Source: Halobacteria archaeon HArc-gm2
GTDB taxonomy: Archaea; Halobacteriota; Halobacteria; Halobacteriales; Haloarculaceae
DNA: 64,000 nucleotides
Reading direction: 5' to 3'
NCBI GenBank assembly: GCA_025517465.1
Contig: JAOPKE010000004.1
Location: 1 to 64,000, forward strand
Positions 51,485-60,120 of this stretch are shown here, piece after piece. How positions within the stretch are numbered: position 1 is the stretch's first letter; the number at the start of each line of letters is the position of its first letter. The position numbers and the translations under genes were made by a program. Below the pieces are notes generated by a model. The model saw only the letters and a program-made list of their open reading frames with translations. It was not told the DNA's origin and made no database searches.

Positions 51485-52252
51485 ATGGCGACGAGAACGG
51501 TACGCGGCACGGTTTCGGGGATGGCGGATCGAGCGAATCCGGCGTTCGCGGGGGCGGTAATCGTCCTCCCGCTGGTGGCGCTGGGCTACGCGCTGACGGT
51601 CGCGACGGTGCAGCAACACACCTACGTCCACGTGATGGCGGGGTTACTGTGGACGGGCATCGACGTCTTCATGGGGGCGGTGCTGGGGCCGGTCGTCGGC
51701 GGCCTGGACGACGAACAGAGTTCGGCCGTGTTCCAGCGGTTGACGCCGAAGACGTCGTTCCTGCTCCCGGTGCTGGCGCTGGTCACCATCGCGGCGGGGA
51801 TCACGCTCGCCCAGCGACTGGGCCTGTTCCCCGACGCGGCGCCGTGGCTGGCGCTGTTTACGTTCTTCAATCTCGTCCCGGCCCTGCTCCTGATCGCCTA
51901 CCGATTGAACGCCTGGCGCGACTGGCGCTGGCAGCTTCCCTTTGCCGTCGCGACGGTGGGGAGTCTGGCCTGGGTCGGGCTGACGTTCGATCTGATCCTC
52001 TCGGGTAACGTCGGGTTCCCGATGCCGGCCATCTCCGTGGCCCTGATTCTGGTCACGCTCCTCTCCGTGCAGGGCTTCGGTTTCCTGCTGCCCGGCGAGG
52101 TTCGGATGTACGTGGAGATGACCTCCGAGCGGCCGGACCACTCCGTCATCGCCGCCATCGGGAAGCAGAACGCGATGCTCGGCGGCGTTCAGGGCGTGCT
52201 CCAGCTACTGCTCATCGCCGACATGGTGTACCTCCGCTTCGGTGGGTTCTGA
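51485..52252 (+). CDS. Membrane protein, about eight helices
   Basis: 255 aa. Hydrophobic throughout: helices include VIVLPLVALGYALTVATV, FNLVPALLLIAYRL, VGSLAWVGLTFDLIL, and AISVALILVTLLSVQ. The N-terminal motif YVHVMAGLLWTGIDVF with a His in the membrane recalls heme/copper-associated DUF2269/CopD-like proteins. The TATA-like TTAAG about 30 nt before the ATG at 51485 guided the start. Confidence 0.7.
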   Translation: MATRTVRGTVSGMADRANPAFAGAVIVLPLVALGYALTVATVQQHTYVHVMAGLLWTGIDVFMGAVLGPVVGGLDDEQSSAVFQRLTPKTSFLLPVLALVTIAAGITLAQRLGLFPDAAPWLALFTFFNLVPALLLIAYRLNAWRDWRWQLPFAVATVGSLAWVGLTFDLILSGNVGFPMPAISVALILVTLLSVQGFGFLLPGEVRMYVEMTSERPDHSVIAAIGKQNAMLGGVQGVLQLLLIADMVYLRFGGF

Positions 52253-52314
52253 CCGGCAGTCGAGGAACGGAAGCGGCCACACCGCGAACGCCGTCGCTCA
52301 CCAGTTCGGAAAAC

Positions 52315-52353
52315 GGGGAAAGGGTGGGTGGGGATGGTGGGGGGGATGTGGGG
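52315..52353 (+). other. G-run tract with quadruplex potential
   Basis: Six G-runs of three or more in 39 bases (GGGG, GGG, GGG, GGGG, a run of seven, GGGG), followed at once by hairpin GCACCC-AAAAC-GGGTGC (52356-52372). It lies downstream of the membrane gene and upstream of rimI. G-rich tracts are expected in this genome by chance, but this density and the adjacent hairpin are unusual here. Confidence 0.5.
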
Positions 52354-52499
52354 TGGCACCCAAAACGGGTGCACGTGAAAGTTGGGTCCTGAGATAAAAG
52401 AGCCTTGTGACCACCTGTCTGCGAAGTAATACGCGCTGGCCGCTGGCACTGACGTATCTGGGCGCCATTCATTTGTACCAGCGACGCCTACTGTGTGTC

Positions 52500-52991
52500 G
52501 TGACAACCGTCGCTCCGGACGACCGCGATCAGGCCGCTGTCCGAGCGGTCGACCGCGACGACCTGCTGACGATCCACCGGATCGAGAAAGCCGCCTTCCC
52601 CCAGCCGTGGCCCTTCTCGGCGTTCGAGCGCTACCTCGACGAACCCGGATTCCTGGTGGCCGAGCGCGAGGACCCTGACGCCGACGGCGACCAGGCCGTC
52701 GTCGGCTACGTCGTCGCCGACACCGTCCCCAACCACGGGTCGCCGCTGGGCCACGTCAAGGACATCGCCGTCGACCCCGACCACCGCGACGAGGGCGTCG
52801 GGTCGACGCTCCTCCAGTGCGCCATCGACGTCCTCGACGACGCCGACGCCGGGTCGATCAAGCTGGAGGTCCGGGCGACCAACGACCGCGCCATCTCGCT
52901 GTATCGCGAGTTCGACTTCCACCACCGGCGCACGATTCCCAACTACTACGGCAACGGCGAGGACGCCCTCGTGATGGTCCGCTCTGATTGA
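52500..52991 (+). CDS. rimI: Ribosomal-protein-alanine N-acetyltransferase RimI
   Basis: 163 aa. GNAT motif A VDPDHRDEGVGSTLLQ, motif B with LEVRATNDRAISLYREFDFH, and the RimI ending HRRTIPNYYGNGEDALVM. Modifies protein N-termini; archaeal RimI homologues acetylate many proteins. GTG start at 52500 fits the family N-terminus; the open frame extends upstream unconvincingly. Confidence 0.9.
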   Translation: MTTVAPDDRDQAAVRAVDRDDLLTIHRIEKAAFPQPWPFSAFERYLDEPGFLVAEREDPDADGDQAVVGYVVADTVPNHGSPLGHVKDIAVDPDHRDEGVGSTLLQCAIDVLDDADAGSIKLEVRATNDRAISLYREFDFHHRRTIPNYYGNGEDALVMVRSD

Positions 52992-53018
52992 GTTCTTCTG
53001 GAAGCTGAGAGCAGCCAC

Positions 53019-53357
53019 TCACCGGAGCGACGGGTTCGTGAAGTGACCGACCGTCTCCAGTTCCTCCCACTCGCCCGCGAGCGTCTTCCGCAGAATTTCG
53101 TGGTGTTCCTCGTCGATTCTGTACTCCTCCGCGTCGCCCGCTTCGTTCGCCGCGTCGAGGTCTTCGGCCTCCATGTACAGGTAGAGGTAGGCCTCGTCGC
53201 CGTGATCCTGGAGGAACGCCGTCTCCGTGTAGACTCCCTCGTGCTGGAGCGTCTCGACAACCTCGGGTTCGCGGTCGGCGAGTTCCGTGAACCAGTCTTG
53301 AAGTCGGTCTTCCCTCCCGGGTTCGATGCGCGCCCGGGCGAGCATCACTTCTGGCAT
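53019..53357 (-). CDS. DUF6176/antibiotic-biosynthesis-monooxygenase-like protein
   Basis: 112 aa, a dimeric alpha/beta-barrel fold: EVMLARARIEPGREDRLQDW, EAYLYLYMEAEDLDAA, and helices. The C-terminus LETVGHFTNPSLR is usual for this haloarchaeal family. Function uncertain. Convergent with rimI. Confidence 0.75.
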   Translation of the reverse strand: MPEVMLARARIEPGREDRLQDWFTELADREPEVVETLQHEGVYTETAFLQDHGDEAYLYLYMEAEDLDAANEAGDAEEYRIDEEHHEILRKTLAGEWEELETVGHFTNPSLR

Positions 53358-53491
53358 AGCCGTGATTCTGCGGACCGAGTGATAAGTGCATCTTGTGCGA
53401 TGTGGTCGGTCGTTGCAGCGGTGACGGAAACGGGCAGTGGTGAACGTCTCGCTTGTACGCCAGTGGTCGACGGAACTACCGCAAACACGTC

Positions 53492-53902
53492 GAAAGCCCT
53501 CGGCGCGCTCGACTCGCGCGGCTCGCTGCGCCCTTCGCTCACTCCGTTCGCTCCAGTGCTTGCGTCTCCGGGCGTCGTCGACCCCGCCTCGCCCTTTCAT
53601 TCCACCAGGTGGCCGCACCGCAGCCCTGCCCTTCCCCTGGTCGCGAGGCCCTCACAATTGTTCGGACACTCGCTCCCGGCCGACCGCCGGGCGGTTGCGG
53701 AAGGAAGCGTGTCGCGCCGACAGGCGCGACCGGGGAGGGGTGGGGAGTCAACCGCGAGCGCGGGGCGAAGCCCGCGCGAGTAACGCTGCCCTGGTGGAAT
53801 GGAAGGGCGAGGCGGGCTGCGGGAACCCCGGTCCATCAAGCACCGCAGACGAAGTCGAGGAGCACAGGTGGGCCGCGGGACCGCAGCCCGCCGAGGGCTT
53901 TC
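53492..53902. repeat. Long inverted-repeat element, full copy 2 (411 bp)
   Basis: Starts GAAAGCCCTCGGCGCGCTCG and ends CCGAGGGCTTTC. Left arm 53492-53601, right arm 53801-53902. The arms hybridise over their length. Inverted match extends beyond the ends: TACCGCAAACA before (about 53475-53487) and TGTTTGCGGTA after (53906-53916). The core has GCCCTTCCCCTGGTCG, GGCCGACCGCCGGGCGGTTG and GGGGAGGGGTGGGGAGTCAA, all matched in reverse in the copy at 19147-19530. Confidence 0.75.
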
Positions 53903-54028
53903 ATCTGTTTGCGGTATGATTATCGGTTCCTCATGAGCAGAAAGCCGAATCACCTGGAGATCCACTGTTCGCGAACCCAACTCCAGGCAATTGAAACGCA
54001 TATCAGGCACGACACACACGATACGATC

Positions 54029-54547
54029 ATGGGCTATTCCTGTCCCGTGTGCGAGGACCCACAGTCCGACGCGGGTCACCTCGCCAACCACTTGGCGTTC
54101 ACGGCGATTACGCACGGCGGCGACCACGAGGACTGGCTCGACGACCACGTCCCCGGGTGGGGACAGCTCGGCGAGGCGGAACTGGCCGAGGAAGTCGCAG
54201 GAGAGGCCGAGGAGACGGAGTTCCCGCAGGTGTTCGAGGAGAGCGGGCTGGAGGATTCACACGACCACGACCACCAGCACGGCCACGGCGGCCACCAGCA
54301 CGGGGCCGGGGGCCAGAGTCTGGACGACCACGGCCTCGACCCGTCGGCGGCCCGGTCGCGGGGCGCCGGCGACCTGGACGAGGAGGCCAAGAAGATAATG
54401 GCGGAGGCCCGGGAACTCACAGAGGAGATACGCGACGGTGACGAGGAGCGATCGGACGATGATGGCTCGGACGACGAGAGCGACGAGAATGCCGAAGCGG
54501 ACGCGGACGCGGACACGGACGACGAGTTCGAAGGCGAAACCGAGTAG
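54029..54547 (+). CDS. DUF5810-like zinc protein
   Basis: 172 aa. Starts MGYSCPVCEDPQSDAGHLANH, a CxxC...H...H zinc finger in the first 30 residues. A His/Asp/Glu-rich centre (SHDHDHQHGHGGHQHG), likely metal-binding, is followed by a coiled-coil helix and an acidic tail. Haloarchaeal DUF5810 family; unknown. First gene of a run with DUF5809-like and Nudix genes. Confidence 0.8.
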   Translation: MGYSCPVCEDPQSDAGHLANHLAFTAITHGGDHEDWLDDHVPGWGQLGEAELAEEVAGEAEETEFPQVFEESGLEDSHDHDHQHGHGGHQHGAGGQSLDDHGLDPSAARSRGAGDLDEEAKKIMAEARELTEEIRDGDEERSDDDGSDDESDENAEADADADTDDEFEGETE

Positions 54548-54571
54548 TTCCGCGACGGCCAACCCCGTGGT

Positions 54572-54982
54572 ATGCACACTGTCGGGTGGTTTCTGCCGGA
54601 GAGCGAGCAAGAAGCGAGCGAACGCTACGAGGCACTGGCGTCGACCGCACAGCTGGTCGTCCGCGAGTCGACGCGGGCGATGGAGTTCGGGCGCGAGGAG
54701 TACGACGAGCGCGTGACCGGCGACGTCGTCGGGACCGCCCGGGACGTCCTGTTCGCGGAACAGCTCCAGGTGACCGTCGGAACCAGGGAGGAGTTCGAGG
54801 AACACCGGGCGGACACCGACGGCGAGTACCAGGTGTTCGGCTCCGAAAACGTCGACAACGTCGTCTGGCACGCCCCCGGCTTCGCCGACGGCGTCGCCGC
54901 GACGTTCCACGGCGAGGAGGAGGCGGCCGTCGGGACCCTCCGCCGCCAGGCGATGGGGCACATCTACGAGGACGTGGTGTAG
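54572..54982 (+). CDS. DUF5809-like protein
   Basis: 136 aa starting MHTVGWFLPESEQEASERYE, the usual DUF5809 start. Alpha/beta, no Cys. It is 24 bp after the DUF5810-like gene and abuts the next gene with zero gap, so an operon is clear. Function unknown. Confidence 0.82.
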   Translation: MHTVGWFLPESEQEASERYEALASTAQLVVRESTRAMEFGREEYDERVTGDVVGTARDVLFAEQLQVTVGTREEFEEHRADTDGEYQVFGSENVDNVVWHAPGFADGVAATFHGEEEAAVGTLRRQAMGHIYEDVV

Positions 54983-55441
54983 GTGCGCCGCGTCACCCGC
55001 AACCTGGTCCTCGCCATCCTCGCCGTCCTCGTCGTCCTGCTGGCGCTGGGTGCGCTCCCGGGGCTCCTGAAGACCGGCGACCCGTACTACCTCACCGCGA
55101 CGCCGGTAGGGGAGTACGGCGACCAGAACGCGTCGAACGCGACCGTCGCGAACGCCACCGTGACGAACGCCACCGTCGCGAACGGATCGGCCGTCGACGG
55201 AGCGAACCTCTCCGAGCGGGCCTACCCCTACACGACGGCGGCGCTGGCGAACGCCACCGGCGGCGAGCCCGGTCGGTCGGGTCCGTACTGGCGCGGCCCA
55301 GTCGGGTTCAAAGAGGCCTTTACCCACTCGCCGTTCGACGAGGTGAACGCGCTCCGGGGCCAGCACCCGAACGCGACGGTGGGGGAAGGTGTCAGAGTCG
55401 CCCGGAACGGCACGCTTTACCGCGTCGCGGTGACACAGTAA
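54983..55441 (+). CDS. Secreted or membrane-anchored hypothetical protein
   Basis: 152 aa, GTG start directly after the preceding stop. N-terminal helix (LVLAILAVLVVLLALGAL) followed by an extracellular part with a short Asn-Ala-Thr-Val repeat (NATVANATVTNATVANG), i.e. several N-glycosylation sequons in a row, and a domain with PYTTAALANATGG. Function unknown. Confidence 0.72.
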   Translation: MRRVTRNLVLAILAVLVVLLALGALPGLLKTGDPYYLTATPVGEYGDQNASNATVANATVTNATVANGSAVDGANLSERAYPYTTAALANATGGEPGRSGPYWRGPVGFKEAFTHSPFDEVNALRGQHPNATVGEGVRVARNGTLYRVAVTQ

Positions 55442-55445
55442 GGTG

Positions 55446-55991
55446 ATGAGCGACCGCGCCTCGACCCACGAGTGGCCGATCGTCGAGAGCGAGACCGAGT
55501 ACGAGACCGGGTGGTACGACGGGGGGTACGACCTGGTCGGCCAGCCCGACGGCTCGGAGAAGAAGTACTACTGGGCGGAACTCCCCGACGCCGTCGTGGT
55601 CGTGGCCCGAACCGGCGACGACCTCGTCTTCGTCGACCAGTACCGCCCGGCCATCCGCGAGCAGTGCCTGGAACTGCCGGCGGGCATCGTCGAGGACGGC
55701 GAGTCCTACAGCGAGGCCGGCGCCCGCGAGTTGCGCGAGGAGACCGGCTTCGAGGCCGCCGGCGTCTCCCTGCTGGAGGAGTTCTGGTGTGCCACGGGCA
55801 TCCTGCGCCACCGCCGGGGCATCGTCTTCGCCGAGGGTCTCGAACCCGTCGAGCGGGAACTCGACGACAACGAGTTCCTCACCGTCCGGACCGTCCCCGT
55901 CGACGAAGCCCTGGACGTCGCCCGGCGGGAACCCGCCAACGACGCCACCATCGAGGGCATCCTGCTGGCGCAGGCGGAGGGGCTGCTGTGA
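55446..55991 (+). CDS. Nudix hydrolase 1 (ADP-ribose pyrophosphatase-like)
   Basis: 181 aa. Nudix box AGIVEDGES...ARELREETGF is canonical with catalytic Glu residues intact. N-terminal HEWPIVESETEYETGWYDGGYDL and DLVFVDQYRPAIREQCLELP match the ADP-ribose/NDP-sugar type. The stop overlaps the start of the second, paralogous Nudix gene (GTGA). Confidence 0.9.
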   Translation: MSDRASTHEWPIVESETEYETGWYDGGYDLVGQPDGSEKKYYWAELPDAVVVVARTGDDLVFVDQYRPAIREQCLELPAGIVEDGESYSEAGARELREETGFEAAGVSLLEEFWCATGILRHRRGIVFAEGLEPVERELDDNEFLTVRTVPVDEALDVARREPANDATIEGILLAQAEGLL

Positions 55992-56596
55992 ACGAGCGGC
56001 CAGCCGACGAACCGGGCGAGCGCGACCCAGCGGAACCCGCCGACGGAACGTGGAACGATGCCGACCCCGCGTGGCCGGTCCACGAGTCGGTTATCGCGTG
56101 GGAGACGCCCTTCTTCGAGGCGGGATACGACGTCGTCGAGCGACCGGACGGCGAGCACGCGAACTACTACTGGCTGAACCCCAGCAACGCCGTCATTATT
56201 ATCGCTCGGACCGACGACGACGAACTCGTCCTCGTCGACCAGTACCGGCCGCGCTTTCGGATGCAGACCGTCGGGCTCCCGGCCGGCGGTATCGACGACG
56301 GCGAGGACCCGGCCGACGCGGCCCGGCGCGAACTCCGCGAGGAGACGGGCTATCGCGCCGGCGACCTCTCTTTCGTCGAGTCCTACGTCCCCTCCGGGTG
56401 GACCCGCTACGTCCGCCACGTGTTCCTCGCCGAGGACCTGGTTGCAGGGGAGCCCGACCCCGACGAGGGCGAGGTCATCGAGACGCTGACCGCGCCCGTC
56501 GACGAGGTGCTGGACGTCGTCCGCTCGCGCGAGGGGCCAGTCAACGGCCTGGCACTGACGCCGCTGTTGCTCGCCAGGGAGGACGGACTGCTGTAG
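55988..56596 (+). CDS. Nudix hydrolase 2 (tandem paralogue)
   Basis: 202 aa, GTG start overlapping the upstream stop. Nudix box AGGIDDGED...ARRELREETGY is canonical. The region WPVHESVIAWETPFFEAGYD and NAVIIIARTDDDELVLVDQYRPRF parallels the first Nudix gene, so the pair arose by duplication. An N-terminal extra ~30 residues are acidic. Confidence 0.9.
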   Translation: MNERPADEPGERDPAEPADGTWNDADPAWPVHESVIAWETPFFEAGYDVVERPDGEHANYYWLNPSNAVIIIARTDDDELVLVDQYRPRFRMQTVGLPAGGIDDGEDPADAARRELREETGYRAGDLSFVESYVPSGWTRYVRHVFLAEDLVAGEPDPDEGEVIETLTAPVDEVLDVVRSREGPVNGLALTPLLLAREDGLL

Positions 56597-56668
56597 TCTG
56601 GGACAGTCACACGGCACCACCCCCACTAGTCCGGCATTCCGTTTACTCCCGTGCTCGGGCTAGGGAAG

Positions 56669-57052
56669 ATGATGAGAAAACCCAGTGACAGCGGGGCGAC
56701 TGACCGGGGTATCGATCGACACCTTGCGGCGGTCTCCCACCCCCACCGCCTGTCGGCACTCCGGTGTCTCGCGAGAGCGGACAGCGGACTCCACCTGGCC
56801 GACCTGGCCCGGGACATCGCCCGACGCGAGGGGGCGGGAGGCGGAGAATCGATGGACGACGACGCGGTCGAACGAATATACGTCGACCTCTATCACCTCC
56901 ACCTGCCGAAGCTGTGTGAGGCGGGGGTCGTCTCGTTCGACGCCGAGGCGAGGCTCGCCTCGATGGCAGTCGACGGAGCGAGGGTTCAGCACTGGGTCGC
57001 GACAGGCGACCACCGGGACGCGCTGGACGCCGTGCCGGAGACGGCGGAGTGA
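56669..57052 (+). CDS. DUF7344-type winged-helix protein
   Basis: 127 aa from the first of two adjacent ATGs. IDRHLAAVSHPHRLSALRCL and LHLADLARDIARRE form a winged-helix start, followed by VERIYVDLYHLHLPKLCEAGVVSFD, a pattern seen in haloarchaeal DUF7344 regulators. Likely DNA-binding. A GTG at 56651 adds six residues. Target unknown. Confidence 0.82.
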   Translation: MMRKPSDSGATDRGIDRHLAAVSHPHRLSALRCLARADSGLHLADLARDIARREGAGGGESMDDDAVERIYVDLYHLHLPKLCEAGVVSFDAEARLASMAVDGARVQHWVATGDHRDALDAVPETAE

Positions 57053-57126
57053 CCGGCGCTCCGGCACGGGCGACGGCGACCGGATCCGCTAGGCGTTTAG
57101 GCCTCCACCGTCGACTATCGGCAACG

Positions 57127-57525
57127 ATGGACGGCGAAATCGGCACCGAAGAGCTGCGGTCGATACTGGACGGCATCGAGGAGAACGGCGAGCGGGGCGA
57201 CGGCGACGACGAGACCGTCCGCGTCGTCGACATCCGCTCGCCGGGCGCCTACTCCCGTGGTCACATCCCCGGGAGCGAGAACGTCCCGCTCCAGCGGCTC
57301 GTCGACGACATCGAGCAGTTCGAGGGCGACGACCGGGTCGTGACGGTCTGTCCGAAGGGGAAATCCAGCGTCCAGGCGGCGCGGCTAATCACCTCCTACG
57401 AGGGGTTCGACGGGCGGGCCGAGAGCTTCGCACCGGGGCTGTCGAACTGGGACGGCCCCATCGAGAAGGGCGGCGACTCGGTCGAACAGGGCAAAGACGA
57501 CGAAGGGCCACAGGCGCCGTTCTAG
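57127..57525 (+). CDS. Rhodanese-domain sulfurtransferase
   Basis: 132 aa single rhodanese domain. VRVVDIRSPGAYSRGHIPGSENVPL is the N-terminal signature; the active-site loop VTVCPKGKSS carries the nucleophilic Cys. A tail of acidic residues follows. Could mobilise sulfur for thiolation; the partner is not identifiable. Confidence 0.92.
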   Translation: MDGEIGTEELRSILDGIEENGERGDGDDETVRVVDIRSPGAYSRGHIPGSENVPLQRLVDDIEQFEGDDRVVTVCPKGKSSVQAARLITSYEGFDGRAESFAPGLSNWDGPIEKGGDSVEQGKDDEGPQAPF

Positions 57526-57706
57526 AAACACGGGGAAGCGGGTGCGAAACGCCAGAAACGCAAGGCTACGCCGCGTGCCGCTACGTTAATCGGTCGTTCA
57601 GAGAGCGAACGGGCGGATTATCGTCGTTCAGACCGCATTAGCGGCGCATAACTCGGTCGTTACAATGTCGGGTCGGTGACCTACACGTCCAAACGGGACG
57701 GAAACG

Positions 57707-58563
57707 ATGGGAGCTGACACCGACGACTCACTCGATATAGGCGTACTGTGCAGCGACGCGATCCCGAGGTGGCAACGTCGTGCCCTCGACCGGGCGATCG
57801 CAGAGACGAGTGCCGAAATAACCCACGTCGTGATGAAGGAACCGGAGGTCCGCGGGTGTCGAACGGTCCCCTACTACCGGCGGGCGCTGCGTCGCGTCCG
57901 CAACTACCCCCTGTGGTCGCTCGTCGGGGTCGGTCGCTCTCTCACTCCGACGCCGGAGCACGAGCGATTCGATCCGATCAGCGACGTCGAGGGCGTGTCG
58001 ACGGCCGAGCGGGTCTACTGCCGGCCGGAACCCGCCGACGACTTCGGGGTCGAACTCCCCGCGCCCGTCGTGGACGAACTGGCCGCGGCAGTCGACGTCC
58101 TCGTTCGCTGCCACGGGTTCGGGATCCTGAAGGGGGAGATTCTCCAGGCCCCCCAGCACGGCGTTCTCAGCTACCACTTCGGCGACATCAACGAGTACCG
58201 GGGCCGGATGGGGCGAGGGTTCTGGGAGTTCGTCGGCGGAGACGCCGCGACGGGCGTCACGCTCCAGCAGATAACCGAGACGATCGACGGCGGCGGCATC
58301 GTCGTCCTCGAACGCGTGAACATCGACGTATGTACACCTGGCAGGCGATCAAGCGTCGCGGTTACGTCGTCGCGGAGGGGATGCTCGTGACGGCGGTCCG
58401 GAAGCTCACCGACCCGACGTTCACGCCCAGCCAGCCCGACGAGGGCGAGTACTACACCCTCCCGACGGGCACGGCCGTCGGCAGATATCTGGTCGCCAAC
58501 ACGGCAGGTCGGATCCGGCGGTGGGTGCGAGAACGGTCCTCTCCCGGCGAGAGCAGGGCGTGA
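57707..58563 (+). pseudogene. Formyltransferase-family gene broken by a frameshift
   Basis: The first 207 codons (57707 to about 58327) encode a formyltransferase-type protein starting MGADTDDSLDIGVLCSD, with the motif LVRCHGFGILKGEIL and GVLSYHFGDINEYRG. After VLERVNID the frame fails. Coding resumes in another frame with MYTWQAIKRRGYVVAEGML and ends at 58563. A single missing base near 58328 would join the two into one ~285-aa protein. Sequencing error or a real loss of function are both possible. Confidence 0.75.
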
Positions 58564-58863
58564 CCGGCGACCGCAGCCCCAGCGTGCGCTCGGGAAGTAA
58601 GTGAGTGGTGGCTCGGTGAAAGTCCATCGTCACACGGGGCTCGGTGGGGGTAACTGCTCGTCATCGCCACCGCGTGAATCTTCGACGGTGAGCGCCAAAA
58701 GGGCAGCCATTTCGTGGGACGCCCGGCGAGACGAGTTCGACGGGGGCGGGATCCGAACGGTCTTTGACGCGGTAGGCGCAACGAAACGTACGGTTTCGAC
58801 ACTCCGTCGACGCTGCACGGTGCCACGCAGCGGTCCCCTCGGCGCGAAGTACCACCACACCCC
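58564..58863. other. 300-bp gap, no gene identified
   Basis: Open frames exist on both strands (58601-58867, 58630-58878), but the products are Arg/Ser/Gly-rich and not acidic, so I judge them spurious. The A/T content falls in the first third. The MFS promoter presumably lies at the right end, but no clear TATA box is seen. Confidence 0.4.
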
Positions 58864-60072
58864 ATGAGTTCCCAGCACGGCGACGAGAGCGGACTGGCGG
58901 CGATTCCCTGGCGGTCCAGCGCGCTGTACGTCATCCTCGCCAGTTCGCTGATGGGCGTCATGGGCGTGTCGCTGATCACACCCGTCCTGCCCGACCTGCG
59001 GGCGGTGTTCATCATCACCGACGCGCAGGTCGGGCTGGTCATCACGGCGTACACGCTTCCCGGCGTCGTCCTGACGCCGTTCATCGGGCTGGTCGCCGAC
59101 CGGGTCGGCCGCCGGCGGGTCATCATCCCGCTCCTCGTCCTGTTCGGCGTCGCCGGCGCCGGCATCTCGTTCGCAGGGAACTTCACGGAAGTGCTCGTCC
59201 TGCGCTTCGTCCAGGGCATCGGGGCGAGCGCGCTCGTGACGCTGGCCGTCACGCTCATCGGCGATTGCTACGACGGCGCCCAGCGCGACGCCGTCATGGG
59301 GTTCAACGGGAGCATGCTCGGGACGGGCGCGGCTCTCTATCCCCTAATCGGCGGGGCGCTGGCCGGAATCCGCTGGAACGCGCCGTTCCTCTTCTTCGGC
59401 GTCGGCGTCCTCGTCGGCGTCTTCGCCGCGCTCACGCTGGACGAACCCGAGGGCCAGCAGTCGACCGGCACGGCGGAGTACCTCTCCCGGATGCGCCAGG
59501 CCATTCTCCTTCCGGAGGCGCTGGCCATCTTCGCCGCCATCTTCGTCATCTTCTTCGTCTTCTACGGCGCCATCCAGACCGCGCTCCCGCTGTTGCTGAG
59601 CGACGAGTTCGGCCTCGGCGCCGGCCGCATCGGCGTCGTCCTGGCGATGGTCGCCGCGGCGAGCGCCGGGGTCTCCTCGCAGTACGGCCGGATCTCCCAG
59701 TGGCGGAGCGCGCCCGAACTGGTCGCGCTCGGCTTCGTCGCCTACGGGACGAGCCTCTTCGGCATCTGGCTCGCACCCTCGCCCCTGTTCATCGGCGCCG
59801 CACTCCTGCTGTTCGGCGTCGGTTTCGGCATCGTCATGCCCTCCATCGACACGGCCATCGTGACGCTGGTCTCGGGGCGCCTCCGGGCGGGCATGATGGG
59901 GATGCGGACCAGCATGCTCCGCCTCGGCCAGACGCTCGGCCCGGTGACGTTCACGTTCCTCGCCGAGGCCGGGTTCGCGACGACGACGGCGGGCTACCGG
60001 GTCCTGCTCGTCGCCTCGGGCGCGGTGGTCCTGGCCGCCGGCGTCGCCGGGTACCTGCTCCTCCGGCGCTGA
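58864..60072 (+). CDS. MFS transporter
   Basis: 402 aa, 12 helices. The cytoplasmic loop 2-3 motif GLVADRVGRRRVIIP (G-x-L-A-D-x-x-G-R-R) is exact. Substrate unknown; the layout suggests multidrug or metabolite efflux. Followed 48 bp later by the metallo-beta-lactamase-fold gene. Confidence 0.9.
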   Translation: MSSQHGDESGLAAIPWRSSALYVILASSLMGVMGVSLITPVLPDLRAVFIITDAQVGLVITAYTLPGVVLTPFIGLVADRVGRRRVIIPLLVLFGVAGAGISFAGNFTEVLVLRFVQGIGASALVTLAVTLIGDCYDGAQRDAVMGFNGSMLGTGAALYPLIGGALAGIRWNAPFLFFGVGVLVGVFAALTLDEPEGQQSTGTAEYLSRMRQAILLPEALAIFAAIFVIFFVFYGAIQTALPLLLSDEFGLGAGRIGVVLAMVAAASAGVSSQYGRISQWRSAPELVALGFVAYGTSLFGIWLAPSPLFIGAALLLFGVGFGIVMPSIDTAIVTLVSGRLRAGMMGMRTSMLRLGQTLGPVTFTFLAEAGFATTTAGYRVLLVASGAVVLAAGVAGYLLLRR

Positions 60073-60120
60073 ATCACCGGATCGGCAGTGTATTTGGCGG
60101 GCAGTCCCTAGGCGAGGCCG

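Noticed and set aside
58601-58867. 88-codon ORF before the MFS gene
   Set aside because: Ser/Arg-rich, overlaps the MFS start and has a matching open frame on the other strand. Looks like chance.
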